A DNA stretch of 64,000 nt from Peptoniphilaceae bacterium (GTDB taxonomy: Bacteria > Bacillota > Clostridia > Tissierellales > Peptoniphilaceae), in NCBI GenBank assembly GCA_028726605.1, contig JAQYPV010000015.1:28513-92512 (forward strand), given 5' to 3'. Within the stretch, counting starts at the first letter, position 1. Every line of letters begins with the position of its first letter. The notes beneath the pieces were generated by a model. That model was not told where the DNA came from. It ran no database searches and saw only the letters and a list, made by a program, of their open reading frames with translations. The position numbers were made by a program, and so were the translations under genes. Shown here one piece after another: positions 28,946 through 40,336 of the stretch.

Positions 28946-30223
28946 CTACTTCTTTAAGAAGCCTTTATAATGGCGCATCTGCAGTTGTGCTTCCAATGCG
29001 CGGACCATTTCGAGAACCACACCGACCACGATGATGATCGACGTGCCGCCGAAACCGAGCTGTACTTTGAAGATTTGTGCAATCAGTCCCGGGATGATGG
29101 AGAGAATGGCCAGAACGATCGCACCGACGAGCGTAATGTTGTTCACGATGCGCTGCAGGTATTCCGACGTCGGCTTGCCCGGACGGATGCCCGGTATGAA
29201 GCCACCGGATTGCTGCATGTTGCGAGAATACTCATAGGCGTTGAACTGGATCGAGTTGTAGAAATAGGCGAAGAAGACGATGAGTAACGCCTGCACCGCG
29301 TGTTGAATGATGAAACCGATCCACCCCTGCGGCGTCATGTACTGCGCCACAAAGTCACGCGCCCCACCGCCGATGAAGAGGGCGATGGTCTGCGGCAGCG
29401 CCAACAGTGCCGAAGCGAAGATGACCGGCAAAACGCCCGCCATGTTCACCTTGATGGGGATGTGCGTGGCCTGGCCGCCGTACATCTTGCGTCCCACCAC
29501 GCGCTTGGCGTACTGAACGGGAATCTTGCGCTCACCCTCATTGAGCAACACGACGACGACCGTAATGGCAATCGTCACGGCGATGATGAGCAGAAGCACC
29601 AGCGGATTCATCTGACCGTTGATCACAGCCTGAATCATGAGCGTCAAACGCTGCGGCATGCCCGCCACGATGCCCACGAAGATGATGAACGACACGCCGT
29701 TGCCGACCCCGTGTTCGGTGATCAGATCGCCGATCCAGACGACAAACGAAGCGCCTGCCACCATGACGAGAATCGCAATGGCCTTCTCAAGCGTACCGCC
29801 ACTCGCAAATGCATCGGCAAAAATCCCCTGAACCAACGCGAACGCCTGCAATACCGCCAACGCAATTCCCAAGTACTTGGTGTATTGTTGGATCTTTTTG
29901 CGTCCTTCTTCCCCCTCTTTCGAGAGTTCTTCCAGTTGCGGAATCGCAAAGGTCAAAAGCTGAATCACGATGGATGACGTGATGTACGGCCCCACGCCCA
30001 GTGCAAAGACGCTGAGGTTGGAAAGGCCGCCGCCGCTGACCATGTTCATGATTCCCAAGAGGCTGCCCTGCAGCGAATTGTAGAGCTGATGGATCAGCTC
30101 CAGATTCGCAAACGGGATAGGCAGCGCGTTCCCCAGACGGAGGACGACGAGCATGAGCACAGTGAAGATGATCTTCTTACGCGTCTGCTCAACCTCCCAC
30201 GCATTTTTGAGTGTGCGAAGCAT
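28946..30223 (-). CDS. secY: preprotein translocase subunit SecY
   Basis: 10-TM SecY; SGGGLSNLSVFALGVGPYITSSI. Confidence 0.97.
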   Translation of the reverse strand: MLRTLKNAWEVEQTRKKIIFTVLMLVVLRLGNALPIPFANLELIHQLYNSLQGSLLGIMNMVSGGGLSNLSVFALGVGPYITSSIVIQLLTFAIPQLEELSKEGEEGRKKIQQYTKYLGIALAVLQAFALVQGIFADAFASGGTLEKAIAILVMVAGASFVVWIGDLITEHGVGNGVSFIIFVGIVAGMPQRLTLMIQAVINGQMNPLVLLLIIAVTIAITVVVVLLNEGERKIPVQYAKRVVGRKMYGGQATHIPIKVNMAGVLPVIFASALLALPQTIALFIGGGARDFVAQYMTPQGWIGFIIQHAVQALLIVFFAYFYNSIQFNAYEYSRNMQQSGGFIPGIRPGKPTSEYLQRIVNNITLVGAIVLAILSIIPGLIAQIFKVQLGFGGTSIIIVVGVVLEMVRALEAQLQMRHYKGFLKK

Positions 30224-30672
30224 CAGACCACCTCAGCCTTTCCTCCGGCGGCCTGGATTTTTTCTTCCGCGGACTTAGTGAACTTCGTCGCCTGAACGGT
30301 CAGATTCTTCTCCAGTTCACCGTTGCCGAGGATCTTCAAGCCGTCACCCAGCTCACTCGCATGGATGAGGCCCGCCTCGACCAAGGCTTCCGCCGTCACG
30401 GTGGCGCCTTCGTCAAAGCGATTCAAGTCTTGAATGTTCACCGTGGCAAAGTGCTTGGCAAACGGGTTCTTGAATCCGCGCTTCGGCAAGGTGCGGAACA
30501 GCGGCATCTGACCACCCTCGAAACCGGGGCGCACACCGCCGCCGCTACGCGAGTTCTGTCCGTCGCGACCACGACCGGCGAATTTACCCCAGCCGGAGGA
30601 ATGACCACGACCGACGCGCTTGCGGTCTTTCGTCTCACCGCCACGAGCGGGTTGTAAGTCATGCAGTTTCAT
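30223..30672 (-). CDS. rplO: 50S ribosomal protein L15
   Basis: [58 protein letters not shown]. Confidence 0.97.
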   Translation of the reverse strand: MKLHDLQPARGGETKDRKRVGRGHSSGWGKFAGRGRDGQNSRSGGGVRPGFEGGQMPLFRTLPKRGFKNPFAKHFATVNIQDLNRFDEGATVTAEALVEAGLIHASELGDGLKILGNGELEKNLTVQATKFTKSAEEKIQAAGGKAEVV

Positions 30673-30862
30673 GATTGCCCTCCTCCATCTCTTCGACGTC
30701 CAACATGAAGGAAATTTTGGCAATCGCGCCGCGAATCGACGCATTGTCTTCCTGAATCACCGAGTGACCCACTTTGTTGAGGCCCAGGGCCTTCGCCGTC
30801 AAGATCTGTCTCGGCTGACGTCCGATGAAGCTTTTCTTCAGTGTAATTTTCAATTTACCCAC
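30659..30862 (-). CDS. rpmD: 50S ribosomal protein L30 (GTG start)
   Basis: [35 protein letters not shown]. Confidence 0.92.
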   Translation of the reverse strand: MGKLKITLKKSFIGRQPRQILTAKALGLNKVGHSVIQEDNASIRGAIAKISFMLDVEEMEEGNHETA

Positions 30863-30872
30863 GAGCGGCCTC

Positions 30873-31370
30873 CTAACCCAAAAGCTCTTCAACGCTTTTG
30901 CCGCGCAGACGACCGACCTCTTCCGCCGTGCGCATGCGCAGAAGGCCATCCATGGTGGCGTTCACGATGCTGCGCGCATTGGACGAGCCCAGGGACTTCG
31001 CACGGATGTCCGTGATGCCGGCCATTTCGCAGACCGCACGCACCGGACCGCCGGCGATGATCCCGGTACCTTCGGCGGCCGGCATCAGCAAGACCTTGCC
31101 TGCGCCGTGATGGCCGGTGATGGTGTGCGGGATGGTCGTGCCCACGAGCGGCACGCGGACCATGGAGTGCTTCGCCTCGTCCGCGCCCTTGCGGATCGCT
31201 TCCGGAACTTCCAGAGACTTGCCCGTCCCGATGCCGACGCGGCCATTCTTGTCGCCGACGACGACGATGGCAGCGAAGCGAGCGGTACGACCGCCCTTAG
31301 CCGTTTTGGAGACGCGGTTGATCGAGACGACTTTTTCTTCAAGCTCCTGCTTGTTGTCTTCTTTGTACAT
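30873..31370 (-). CDS. rpsE: 30S ribosomal protein S5
   Basis: [28 protein letters not shown]. Confidence 0.97.
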   Translation of the reverse strand: MYKEDNKQELEEKVVSINRVSKTAKGGRTARFAAIVVVGDKNGRVGIGTGKSLEVPEAIRKGADEAKHSMVRVPLVGTTIPHTITGHHGAGKVLLMPAAEGTGIIAGGPVRAVCEMAGITDIRAKSLGSSNARSIVNATMDGLLRMRTAEEVGRLRGKSVEELLG

Positions 31371-31385
31371 GCTTCCTCCCCTCCA

Positions 31386-31742
31386 TTACAGCTTCAGGCC
31401 GGCCTCGCGAGCGCCTTCAGCGATCGCTTTGACCTTGCCGTGATAGATGTAACCGGAGCGATCGAACACGACATTCTCAATGCCCTGCTCCAGTGCCTTC
31501 TTCGCAATGACCTGACCCACGGCCTTCGCCGATTCGACCGTCGAGCCCTTCGTCTCTACGGCGTCGTCCAACGTGGACGCCGAGACGAGCGTGCGACCTT
31601 CGACGTCGTCGATGATCTGGGCGTACATGTTCGTATTGCTCTTGTAAACGTTCAGACGCGGACGTTGTGCAGTGCCCGAGATTTTCTTTCTCACGCGAGC
31701 ATGGCGCGCCTTACGATTTGCATTCTTGGTTGATTGTGCCAT
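31386..31742 (-). CDS. rplR: 50S ribosomal protein L18
   Basis: [24 protein letters not shown]. Confidence 0.97.
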   Translation of the reverse strand: MAQSTKNANRKARHARVRKKISGTAQRPRLNVYKSNTNMYAQIIDDVEGRTLVSASTLDDAVETKGSTVESAKAVGQVIAKKALEQGIENVVFDRSGYIYHGKVKAIAEGAREAGLKL

Positions 31743-31754
31743 CCGGGCGCCTCC

Positions 31755-32294
31755 TTACTTACCGGTCTTACCTTCCTTGCGGCGCACATGCTCACCTTCA
31801 TAGATGATGCCCTTGCCCTTGTAAGGCTCCGGCAAGCGCCACTTGCGAATGTTGGCCGCGTAGTTTCCAACCTGCTGTTTATCTGCACCTTTGACGATGA
31901 TCGTACGGTCATCGGGAACTTCCGTGGTGATGCCTTCCGGATCCACCATGTTGACCGGATGCGAGTAACCGAGGTTCATGACCAAGGTGTTTCCCTGCTT
32001 GCTCGCACGGTAACCGGTTCCTTCGATATGCATCTTCTTCGAATAGCCGTTCGTCACGCCTTCAATCATGTTGGCGATGAGCGTCCGGAACAGGCCGTGC
32101 ATGGCACGCGTGTTCTTCTCTTCGTCCGGGCGCACCAGCGACAGCACCGAATCTTCACGGTCAAACGTGAAGCCAGCCGGCACGTTTTGGCTCAGCGTGC
32201 CGTTCGGTCCCTTCACGGTGACCACATTCTTTTCGTCGATCGAAATGTCCACCTTCTCGGGGATGTCAATCGGCTTTAATCCAATTCGAGACAT
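31755..32294 (-). CDS. rplF: 50S ribosomal protein L6
   Basis: MSRIGLKPIDIPEKVDI, PEPYKGKGIIYEGEHVRRKEGKTGK. Confidence 0.97.
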   Translation of the reverse strand: MSRIGLKPIDIPEKVDISIDEKNVVTVKGPNGTLSQNVPAGFTFDREDSVLSLVRPDEEKNTRAMHGLFRTLIANMIEGVTNGYSKKMHIEGTGYRASKQGNTLVMNLGYSHPVNMVDPEGITTEVPDDRTIIVKGADKQQVGNYAANIRKWRLPEPYKGKGIIYEGEHVRRKEGKTGK

Positions 32295-32304
32295 TTTCTC
32301 CCCC

Positions 32305-32697
32305 TTACCAGATATAGCAGATCACTTCGCCGCCGACGCCTTCTTGGCGTGCCTGCTTGTCCGTCATCACACCGTGCGACGTCGACAGGATGGCGGTGCC
32401 CAGTCCGTCCAAGACGCGAGGCACCTCGTTGGCGCGCACATAGACACGACGTCCCGGCTTGGAAATACGCTTCAAGCCCGAGATCACGCGCTCGTCGTCC
32501 ACGTACTTCAGGTCGATCGTAATCATGCCCTGCTTGTTGTCCTCGACCACGTTGAATCCCTTAATATAGCCCTCATCGAGCAAGATCTGAGCGAGGCTCT
32601 TCTTCATGTTCGACGCCGGTACTTCGACGGAGTCATGCTTTTTCATGTTGCCGTTGCGAATGCGCGTGAGCATATCCGCGATCGGATCAGTCATCAT
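32305..32697 (-). CDS. rpsH: 30S ribosomal protein S8
   Basis: [42 protein letters not shown]. Confidence 0.97.
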   Translation of the reverse strand: MMTDPIADMLTRIRNGNMKKHDSVEVPASNMKKSLAQILLDEGYIKGFNVVEDNKQGMITIDLKYVDDERVISGLKRISKPGRRVYVRANEVPRVLDGLGTAILSTSHGVMTDKQARQEGVGGEVICYIW

Positions 32698-32713
32698 CGT
32701 ATCCTCCTCTCGA

Positions 32714-32899
32714 TTACCAGCTCGCCTTTTTGACGCCGGGAATCTCGCCGCGATAGGCCAATTCACGGAAGCAGATGCGGCAAACGCCATACTTCTTCAA
32801 GACCGAATGCGGACGACCACAAATGCTGCAGCGGGTGTATGCGCGCGTCGAGAATTTCGGTTTTCTCTTCGCTTTAGCGATCATTGATTTCTTTGCCAT
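32714..32899 (-). CDS. rpsZ: 30S ribosomal protein S14 type Z (zinc)
   Basis: [38 protein letters not shown]. Confidence 0.96.
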   Translation of the reverse strand: MAKKSMIAKAKRKPKFSTRAYTRCSICGRPHSVLKKYGVCRICFRELAYRGEIPGVKKASW

Positions 32900-32909
32900 T
32901 TCTCCCCCT

Positions 32910-33452
32910 CTATTTCGCGAACGGCATCCCGAGATGCGTTAAGAACGATTTGGCTTCTTCATCCGTCTTGGCCGTGGTCACGATGATGATGTCCATCCCG
33001 TGAATGGCGTCGACGTCGTCGTAATTGATCTCCGGGAAAATCAGCTGTTCGCGTACGCCCATAGCGTAGTTGCCGCGACCGTCAAATGACGTCGTCGGCA
33101 CGCCGCGGAAGTCGCGCACGCGCGGCAGGGCGATGGCGATGAGCTTCTCGAGGAAGTCGTACATCTTCTCATGGCGCAGGGTCACTTTCGTGGCGATGGG
33201 CATGCCCTCGCGCAGCTTGAAGTTCGCCACTGAGCGCTTCGCCTTCACGATGACCGCCTTCTGGCCGGTGATCTGCTCCAGTTCCTTCGCCGCCGTCTCG
33301 ATCAGCTTCGGGTTCTCCTTCGCATCGCCGATGGTGCAGTTGATGACGATCTTCTCGAGTTTCGGCACCTGCATGATGTTCTCGTAAGAGAATTCCTTCA
33401 TCAGAGCGGGCACGACCTCATTTTTGTAATGCTCAATAAACTGTTGGCTCAT
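32910..33452 (-). CDS. rplE: 50S ribosomal protein L5
   Basis: [40 protein letters not shown]. Confidence 0.97.
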   Translation of the reverse strand: MSQQFIEHYKNEVVPALMKEFSYENIMQVPKLEKIVINCTIGDAKENPKLIETAAKELEQITGQKAVIVKAKRSVANFKLREGMPIATKVTLRHEKMYDFLEKLIAIALPRVRDFRGVPTTSFDGRGNYAMGVREQLIFPEINYDDVDAIHGMDIIIVTTAKTDEEAKSFLTHLGMPFAK

Positions 33453-33463
33453 GCTCGTCCTCC

Positions 33464-33775
33464 CTACTGATCAAAACGGGTGTCGCCCTTCGACGAAACG
33501 CGAATCTTTTTCCCGTCCTTGAATTCGATGTGTGTGCGCACGCCGCGTCCCGCCTTCTCATCGTAGAGCAGGACGTTCGACGCATGAATGGGACCTTCGC
33601 TCTTGATGAGACCGCCCGGATCATTCATGCTACGCGGTTTGCGATGTTTGGTGAGGATGTTGACATCCTTGACGACCACGCGATTCTCCTTGGGAAGCAC
33701 CTGCAAGACCTCGCCGACCTTGCCCTTGTACTTTCCGGCGATCACCTGGACCTTATCCCCTTTTTTGATATGCAT
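33464..33775 (-). CDS. rplX: 50S ribosomal protein L24
   Basis: [26 protein letters not shown]. Confidence 0.96.
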   Translation of the reverse strand: MHIKKGDKVQVIAGKYKGKVGEVLQVLPKENRVVVKDVNILTKHRKPRSMNDPGGLIKSEGPIHASNVLLYDEKAGRGVRTHIEFKDGKKIRVSSKGDTRFDQ

Positions 33776-33786
33776 TTGACCCCTCC

Positions 33787-34155
33787 TTACAGCACTTCCG
33801 GCGCCAGTGAGATGATCTTCATATAGCCGTTCTGGCGAAGTTCACGAGTCACCGGCCCAAAAATACGGGTTCCGACGGGGTTCTTGTCATCTTTGATGAT
33901 GACAGCGGCATTGTCGTCAAACTTGATCACGCTGCCGTCTGCGCGACGCACGCCGTCCTTCGAGCGGACGACCACGGCCTTCACGACATCGCCTTTTTTC
34001 ACGGTGCCGCCCGGCGTGGCGTTCTTCACCGCGCAGCGAATGGTGTCGCCGATGTGCGCGTACTTACGACCCGTGCTGCCGATGACGTGAATGACCAACA
34101 GTTCCTTCGCGCCCGAGTTGTCGGCGACTTTTAAACGACTCTCCGTCTGTAACAT
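33787..34155 (-). CDS. rplN: 50S ribosomal protein L14
   Basis: [32 protein letters not shown]. Confidence 0.98.
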   Translation of the reverse strand: MLQTESRLKVADNSGAKELLVIHVIGSTGRKYAHIGDTIRCAVKNATPGGTVKKGDVVKAVVVRSKDGVRRADGSVIKFDDNAAVIIKDDKNPVGTRIFGPVTRELRQNGYMKIISLAPEVL

Positions 34156-34169
34156 AAAAGCCTCCTCCC

Positions 34170-34430
34170 TTACTTCGCTTCTTCGATGATCGAAACGAGA
34201 CGATAGCGCTTCGTCTTGGACAGCGGGCGGGTCTGCATGACCAGCACGTGATCGCCGACCTTCGCCTGATTGTTCTCATCGTGAGCCTTGATGCGAATGG
34301 TGCGCTTGACCATCTTGTGATACTGCGGATGTTTGACCAGGGTGGCGATTTCCACGACGATGGTCTTATCCATCTTATCGGAGACGACAATGCCCGTCGT
34401 CTGCGGGCGCTTTGATACACGATTCTCCAT
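34170..34430 (-). CDS. rpsQ: 30S ribosomal protein S17
   Basis: [17 protein letters not shown]. Confidence 0.96.
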   Translation of the reverse strand: MENRVSKRPQTTGIVVSDKMDKTIVVEIATLVKHPQYHKMVKRTIRIKAHDENNQAKVGDHVLVMQTRPLSKTKRYRLVSIIEEAK

Positions 34431-34433
34431 GGA

Positions 34434-34640
34434 TTACGCCTCCTTCCGTGCAGCGATCGCCCGCTCCTGTTGCACTGTGCGAACGCGTGCGATGTCCTTT
34501 TTCACTGTTCCCACGGCGTGCGGGTTTTCCAGCTGACCGGTGGCAAGCTGAAACCGAAGATTAAAGAGTTCTTCCTTCAGGTCCTGCAGCTTCTGCGCCA
34601 GGTCCTGGTCGGAGAGATTGCGAATTTCAGTAGCTTTCAT
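34434..34640 (-). CDS. rpmC: 50S ribosomal protein L29
   Basis: [35 protein letters not shown]. Confidence 0.97.
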   Translation of the reverse strand: MKATEIRNLSDQDLAQKLQDLKEELFNLRFQLATGQLENPHAVGTVKKDIARVRTVQQERAIAARKEA

Positions 34641-35071
34641 TATTCGTCACCTTCCTGTCCCGGCTCCGTCCGTGCCACAAACTTCGTCTTCATCGGCAGC
34701 TTCGCCGCCGCCAGACGCATCGCTTCCTTGGCCGTGTCGTACGGGACACCAGCCATCTCAAACAGCATGCGGCCCGGTTTTACGACGGCCACCCAGTACT
34801 CCGGAGCACCTTTACCGGAACCCATACGCACTTCAGCCGGCTTCTTCGTGACCGGCTTGTCCGGGAACACTTTGATCCAAATATTACCGCCACGCTTGAT
34901 GTAGCGGGTCATCGCGCGTCGAGCGGCTTCGATCTGGTTGGCTGTCATCCAAGCTGGTTCCAGCGCCTGCAAGCCGTACTCGCCGTACGAGATGGTATTT
35001 CCGCGATGTGCCACGCCCTTCATGCGACCACGATGCACACGACGGCGTTTCACTCTTTTCGGCATTAACAT
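34640..35071 (-). CDS. rplP: 50S ribosomal protein L16
   Basis: [23 protein letters not shown]. Confidence 0.97.
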   Translation of the reverse strand: MLMPKRVKRRRVHRGRMKGVAHRGNTISYGEYGLQALEPAWMTANQIEAARRAMTRYIKRGGNIWIKVFPDKPVTKKPAEVRMGSGKGAPEYWVAVVKPGRMLFEMAGVPYDTAKEAMRLAAAKLPMKTKFVARTEPGQEGDE

Positions 35072-35095
35072 AAAACGACCTCCTTATCCCGTCGC

Positions 35096-35923
35096 TCAGT
35101 TGTCGCGATGGGAGCGGTTTTCGTCATGACGACGGTTCCCCTGTCCTTCACGGCGTCCGCCGCGATCCCCTCTGCGATTCTGACCATCGTTGCGATTGCC
35201 GCGACGGTTTCCACGTCCATGCTCACTGTCGTTGCGGCGGCGGCCACGACGTTCGTTGCGACGCTGCGGCTTGGGCATCTCGGCTTCCTTCATGCCCGGA
35301 AGCACTTCGCCGATGTAGATCCACACCTTGATGCCGATGGCACCTGCGGTCGTGCGCGCTGTGGCCTGACCATAGCGGATGTCAGCACGAAGCGTCTGCA
35401 GCGGGATGGTGCCTTCCGAATAGTGCTCAGCACGGGCGATATCGGCGCCGTTCAGACGACCAGCGGCCACGGTCTTAATGCCCTTGGCGCCTGCGCGCAT
35501 GGTGCGCTGAATGGCCTGCTTCATCGCACGGCGAAACGCCACGCGGTTTTCGAGGTCCGCCGCGATGCGCTCGGCTTGGAGCTGGGCATCCAGATCCGGC
35601 GAGGTGATCTCCTCGACGTTGATGAGGACCGTTTTATTCGTCATCTTCTCGAGTCGCTTCTTGAGCTCTTCGACAGACGTGCCGCCCTTGCCGATGACGA
35701 CGCCGGGCTTGCCGGTGAAGATCGTCACGCGGACGCGACCCACGGTGCGCTCAATTTTGATGTCCGAAATGCCGGCCTCGAAGAGTTCTTTTTTGATCAG
35801 CGTGCGGATCTTGTGATCTTCTTCGATCAGTTTGGAGAAGTTTTCGCGATTGGCATACCAATTGGAATCCCAGTCCTTGATCACTCCGACACGCATTCCC
35901 TTCGGATGTACTTTTTGACCCAT
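35096..35923 (-). CDS. rpsC: 30S ribosomal protein S3 with R/G/N-rich C-terminal tail
   Basis: [26 protein letters not shown] domain GVVIGKGG; low-complexity tail. Confidence 0.97.
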   Translation of the reverse strand: MGQKVHPKGMRVGVIKDWDSNWYANRENFSKLIEEDHKIRTLIKKELFEAGISDIKIERTVGRVRVTIFTGKPGVVIGKGGTSVEELKKRLEKMTNKTVLINVEEITSPDLDAQLQAERIAADLENRVAFRRAMKQAIQRTMRAGAKGIKTVAAGRLNGADIARAEHYSEGTIPLQTLRADIRYGQATARTTAGAIGIKVWIYIGEVLPGMKEAEMPKPQRRNERRGRRRNDSEHGRGNRRGNRNDGQNRRGDRGGRREGQGNRRHDENRSHRDN

Positions 35924-36270
35924 TAGCGCTCTTCCTCCTCTTGTTCACTGACCACAACGCCGACATGCGATGTTCTCTTGAGAATCGGATAGGCTGCGCC
36001 CTTCGCCTTCGGGTGCCAGCGCTTCATCGTCGGGCCGTCATTCGCATAGGCCATCGTGACGACTAAGTCGTCGCGATCGAGGCTCAGATTGTTCTCCGCA
36101 TTGGCCACGGCCGAACGCAGGACATCTTCCAGGATTTTGGCGCCGCGCTTCGGCGTGAAACGCAAGATCGTCAGCGCCTCGTCCACCTTTTTGCCGCGGA
36201 TCTCACGGGCGATGTAGTTCACCTTGCGCGGCGAGATGCGGACGTATTTTGCTTCTGCTTTAGCTTGCAT
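35923..36270 (-). CDS. rplV: 50S ribosomal protein L22
   Basis: [27 protein letters not shown]. Confidence 0.97.
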   Translation of the reverse strand: MQAKAEAKYVRISPRKVNYIAREIRGKKVDEALTILRFTPKRGAKILEDVLRSAVANAENNLSLDRDDLVVTMAYANDGPTMKRWHPKAKGAAYPILKRTSHVGVVVSEQEEEER

Positions 36271-36279
36271 TGTCCCCTC

Positions 36280-36564
36280 CTAGCGTACGCCGGTCTGCTT
36301 GTCCGACTTCGCCACATGACCTTTGTACGTGCGGGTCGGCACGAACTCGCCCAGCTTGTGACCCACCATGTCTTCGGTGATGTAGATGGGCACGTGTTTG
36401 CGTCCGTCATGCACGGCAATCGTGTGGCCGACAAACTGCGGGAAGATCGTCGAGCGGCGTGACCACGTCTTGATCACTTGCTTCTTATTGGATTCGTTCA
36501 GGGCCTCCACCTTTTTCATCAGGTGGTCATCCACAAACGGCCCCTTTTTTAAAGATCTGCTCAT
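36280..36564 (-). CDS. rpsS: 30S ribosomal protein S19
   Basis: [19 protein letters not shown]. Confidence 0.98.
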   Translation of the reverse strand: MSRSLKKGPFVDDHLMKKVEALNESNKKQVIKTWSRRSTIFPQFVGHTIAVHDGRKHVPIYITEDMVGHKLGEFVPTRTYKGHVAKSDKQTGVR

Positions 36565-36576
36565 CGCTTCCTCCTA

Positions 36577-37404
36577 TTACTTCGTCCGGCGACGGACAAT
36601 CATGTTATCCGATTGCTTCTTGCCGCGAGTCTTGACGCCACGCGACTTCTTGCCCCACGGCGTCATCGGCGCCGGACGGCCAACAGGCGCGCGTCCTTCA
36701 CCACCGCCGTGCGGATGGTCGACCGGGTTCATCGCCGAGCCGCGCACGTGCGGCTTGCGGCCGAGGTAGCGTTTCTTTCCGGCTTTGCCCAAGCGCACCA
36801 GACCGTGATCGGCATTGCCGACCGCGCCAATGGTGGCTTTGCAGTCCAGCGGGATCAGGCGGTATTCGCCGGAGGGCATGCGCAGCTGCGCGTACTTGCC
36901 TTCCTTCGCCATCAACTGGGCTTCGGCACCCGCCGTGCGCACCAGCTGACCGCCCTTGCCGGGCTTCATCTCGATGTTGTGGACGATCTGACCGACCGGA
37001 ATGTAGCGCAACGGCAGGGCATTGCCGACGGTGATGTCGACGTTCTCGCCGGACTCCACGCGCATCCCCACGGTCAGGCCGCGCGGCGCGATGATGTAGC
37101 GCTTTTCGCCGTCCGCGTACACCAGAAGCGCGATGTTGGCGGAGCGGTTCGGATCGTATTCGATGGACTTCACGGTCGCCGGGATGTTGTCCTTGTTGCG
37201 CTTGAAGTCGATGATGCGGTAGCGACGCTTGGTGCCGCCGCCTCTAAAGCGCAAGGTCGTACGTCCGTTGTTGGCGCGGCCGCCGCTGCGCTTCAAATTC
37301 GTCGTCAAGGATTTTTCCGGCGTCGTCTTGGTGATCTCCTCAAAGGTCGACACGCGCATCACGCGACGGCCGGCCGATGTCGGTTTATATCTTCTGATTC
37401 CCAT
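36577..37404 (-). CDS. rplB: 50S ribosomal protein L2
   Basis: [43 protein letters not shown]. Confidence 0.98.
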   Translation of the reverse strand: MGIRRYKPTSAGRRVMRVSTFEEITKTTPEKSLTTNLKRSGGRANNGRTTLRFRGGGTKRRYRIIDFKRNKDNIPATVKSIEYDPNRSANIALLVYADGEKRYIIAPRGLTVGMRVESGENVDITVGNALPLRYIPVGQIVHNIEMKPGKGGQLVRTAGAEAQLMAKEGKYAQLRMPSGEYRLIPLDCKATIGAVGNADHGLVRLGKAGKKRYLGRKPHVRGSAMNPVDHPHGGGEGRAPVGRPAPMTPWGKKSRGVKTRGKKQSDNMIVRRRTK

Positions 37405-37413
37405 ACGTCCCCC

Positions 37414-37707
37414 TTACATGCCTTCGAAGAACTCGATCTCTTTCGAGTCTTCCGTGAGGGTGACGATGGCTTTCTTCCAATCCGACCCTTTGGTCTGGCG
37501 CATCCCCACGCGGCGCATCTTCCCCTTCATGGTCATGGTGTGCACTTTTTTCACCTTAACGCCTTCGAACGCCGCTTCTACAGCGTGGCGAATCTCGGCC
37601 TTGTTGCTCTTCAAATCGACGCGGAACGTGTACTTGTTTTCCGCCATGTCCTCCATCGTCTTCTCCGTGACGACCGGAGCGATAATGATGTCATAGGGCG
37701 TTTTCAT
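37414..37707 (-). CDS. rplW: 50S ribosomal protein L23
   Basis: YDIIIAPVVTEKTMEDMAENKYTFRVD. Confidence 0.97.
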   Translation of the reverse strand: MKTPYDIIIAPVVTEKTMEDMAENKYTFRVDLKSNKAEIRHAVEAAFEGVKVKKVHTMTMKGKMRRVGMRQTKGSDWKKAIVTLTEDSKEIEFFEGM

Positions 37708-38330
37708 GCGTGAAAGACCTCCTGTGCCTTCAAGACCGCATCCTTGGTCATGATCAGCGAGTCAAAACGCAGGAGATCATAGACGTTGATGCTGTCCACC
37801 ACGACGGTCTCGACCGTCGGGATATTTCTAAAGGAACGCGCGAGCGTTTCGTCCGCCTCACCCAGGACGATGTAGGCTTTTTGGTCCGCCTTCACAGCCT
37901 TGAGCACTTCGGCAGCCTGTTTCGTGCTGAAGGCATCCAGTTTCAGCGCATCCAGTACGATGAGTTCGTCGTCGCGTACTTTCGATGTCAACACCGACTT
38001 CAGCGCCAGACGGCGTACTTTCTTTGGTGTGGTGTAACGGTAGCTTCTCGGCTTCACCGCAAAGACCATGCCGCCGCCGCGCCAGTTCGGCTGCGTGCGC
38101 GAACCGGCGCGCGCCCGGCCGGTGCCCTTTTGACGGTAGGGTTTCTTGCCGCCGCCGCGCACTTCCGCGCGCGTTTTTGCAGACTGCGTTCCCTGGCGGC
38201 GATTCGCTAAGATGTTCTTGACGACGGTATAGACGGCATGCGCATTGACGTCGACATCGAACAATTCCGGAGCCAGCTCCAGATCGCCGACAACTTCGCC
38301 GGTCTGACTCAATACATTCACTTTTGGCAT
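37704..38330 (-). CDS. rplD: 50S ribosomal protein L4
   Basis: TRAEVRGGGKKPYRQKGTGRARAGSRTQPNWRGGG. Confidence 0.97.
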   Translation of the reverse strand: MPKVNVLSQTGEVVGDLELAPELFDVDVNAHAVYTVVKNILANRRQGTQSAKTRAEVRGGGKKPYRQKGTGRARAGSRTQPNWRGGGMVFAVKPRSYRYTTPKKVRRLALKSVLTSKVRDDELIVLDALKLDAFSTKQAAEVLKAVKADQKAYIVLGEADETLARSFRNIPTVETVVVDSINVYDLLRFDSLIMTKDAVLKAQEVFHA

Positions 38331-38341
38331 TTCCGTCCTCC

Positions 38342-38983
38342 TTACTTCTTCGCCTTCGGCGCCTTCTTGGCTTCGCGAATGGTCACGAGGCCACCCTTCG
38401 GTCCCGGAACTGCGCCTTTGACGAGGATCATGTGATTCTCCGCATCCACGCGCACGACCGTCAGATTCTGGACGGTGACTCGATCATGGCCCATCTTGCC
38501 CGATCCCTTGGTACCGGGGAAGACGCGTGCAGGATAGGTGCCCGCGGCGCGAGCGCCGCCGACGCGATGCGATTTCGAGCCGTGGCCCATCGGCCCGCGG
38601 CCGTAATTCCAACGGCGAATGGCGCCTTGCGTGCCTTTTCCTTTCGATGTGCCGATCACGTCGATCACATCGCCTGCCGCAAACTGCGTGACGTCCAATT
38701 CCTGACCGAGCTCGTAGTGTTCGTCGGCGGTCGTCGGGATCTCGCGGAGCGTCTTTTTGAGTGCCACGTTTGCCTTGCGGAAGTGGCCCTTGATGGGCTT
38801 CGTCACGTGCTTTTCGCGCACATCGCCATAGCCCACCTGCACGGCGTTGTAGCCGTCAGTCTCTTCGGTCTTGACTTGGGTGACGACCACTGGGCCCGCC
38901 TGGACCACCGTCACCGGCGTCACGACGCCGCTGTCGTCGAAAATCTGCGTCATGCCGATTTTCTTACCTAAAATACTCTTCAT
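38342..38983 (-). CDS. rplC: 50S ribosomal protein L3
   Basis: MKSILGKKIGMTQIFDDSGVVTPVTVVQAGP. Confidence 0.97.
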   Translation of the reverse strand: MKSILGKKIGMTQIFDDSGVVTPVTVVQAGPVVVTQVKTEETDGYNAVQVGYGDVREKHVTKPIKGHFRKANVALKKTLREIPTTADEHYELGQELDVTQFAAGDVIDVIGTSKGKGTQGAIRRWNYGRGPMGHGSKSHRVGGARAAGTYPARVFPGTKGSGKMGHDRVTVQNLTVVRVDAENHMILVKGAVPGPKGGLVTIREAKKAPKAKK

Positions 38984-39029
38984 AGTGCCTCCTTTACAGC
39001 GGATCGCTTGCGCGATCATACTAATGGGG

Positions 39030-39338
39030 TTACAGTCGGATCTCGATGTCCACACCCGCCGGCAAGTTGAGCTTCTTCAACGCATCCAATGTCTTGGCAT
39101 TGGGGTTGATGATGTCGATCAAACGCTTGTGCGTTCTCTGCTCGAACTGCTCGCGCGAGTCTTTGTACTTGTGGGTCGCACGCAAAATCGTGATGATTTC
39201 TTTGTCCGTCGGCAACGGGATCGGTCCCGAGACCTCAGCGCCCGAGCGCTTGCACGCCTCGACGATTTTCTCCGCCGACGCATCGATGACTTCGTGATCG
39301 TACGCGCGAAGTCTGATTCTGATCTTCTGATTCGCCAT
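39030..39338 (-). CDS. rpsJ: 30S ribosomal protein S10
   Basis: [26 protein letters not shown]. Confidence 0.98.
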   Translation of the reverse strand: MANQKIRIRLRAYDHEVIDASAEKIVEACKRSGAEVSGPIPLPTDKEIITILRATHKYKDSREQFEQRTHKRLIDIINPNAKTLDALKKLNLPAGVDIEIRL

Positions 39339-39650
39339 TCAATCCTCCTTGGTTTGTGCGCTCCGCCTGCATGTTCGCTTCCTGCGAAATCCCGCGTTTT
39401 GGGCTTTCACGTCTGCTTTTGTCACAGCGGCGTCGCGCCGGTTCCCGATACACTGAGCCGGGCGTGTCCTCCTCCGGCCTTAAAAAAAGAAATACCGGTC
39501 GCCGTCGTCCGAATCGTGTCGAACTGCTCCGCGGAAATTCCCTCGGTTTACATCGTTTCCCTCAGCACCTTGGAAAGCCAAAGCCTTTGAGAGTCCTTCG
39601 ACGTCCGAGCAACCTCCCGTTTCATCGCCCGTATTTCTAGACACCGAAGT

Positions 39651-39679
39651 ATTGTAAAGGCAAACCCCCTGCGGCGCAA
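39651..39679 (-). promoter_or_regulatory. candidate promoter of the S10-spc-alpha superoperon
   Basis: TTGCGC-N17-TACAAT on minus strand, about 310 bp upstream of rpsJ. Confidence 0.5.
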
Positions 39680-40042
39680 GGGCTTTATAGCAAGTAACTG
39701 TACTTTAGATGTTTTTAATGCAGATTGGTGCTTTTCTTCTGGCAAGAATTTTTCTGGCAGGCATTTAAGGCAATCACGCTTTTGCAACTTTTCTTTCGGG
39801 AGTCCTTCTTTCTCGCCTGTCTTCCCCAAAGTTTTCCTTCGGGCGCCTTTCCTTTATATAGCCTCTGCATCTGCCAAAAAAGAATCATATAGCCTCTGCA
39901 TCTGCCCAAAAAAAAAATCACTCCATCTGTCAGCAGTACAGTGGCCTTATCGAAGTGTCCTAACGCCGCCCAACAATGCTGGAGACTTAGATCAGCTATC
40001 CCTAACCGTCGGCGCGATGCGGCAGCGTCAACGAAGCTGCCG

Positions 40043-40336
40043 CGCAGTTCAAACGGAAAATAATTCTGATTCAACTACCGTTTTTGGCGAAAACGAAGTT
40101 CAATTTCTTATTTTCTCGGAAAAAACCACGAAAATTCGCAAATTCGTAGTTCATCTCCTCATTTTTTCAGATTGAACTACAAATTTCGCCAAAACGCAGT
40201 TCAATCAGTTTTTTTTCTGATTCGAACGAGCGAAAAGGGCCAAATCCGTCGTTCGATTTTCCTTATTTCCCATTTGAACCACGATTTCGCCAAAATCAGT
40301 CGTTCAATTCTGATTTTCTTCAATTTGAACTACAAC
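40043..40336. repeat. AT-rich tandem repeats of about 51 bp, family 51R, locus B (6 units)
   Basis: Anchors at 40043, 40094, 40145, 40195, 40247, 40298; internal GTAGTTCA...TGAACTAC dyads. Confidence 0.88.

Noticed and set aside
29300-29977. Long antisense ORFs opposite r-protein, secY, valS, wecC and other genes
   Set aside because: Expected in GC-rich coding DNA; Arg/His-rich translations, no RBS, and opposite strong known genes.
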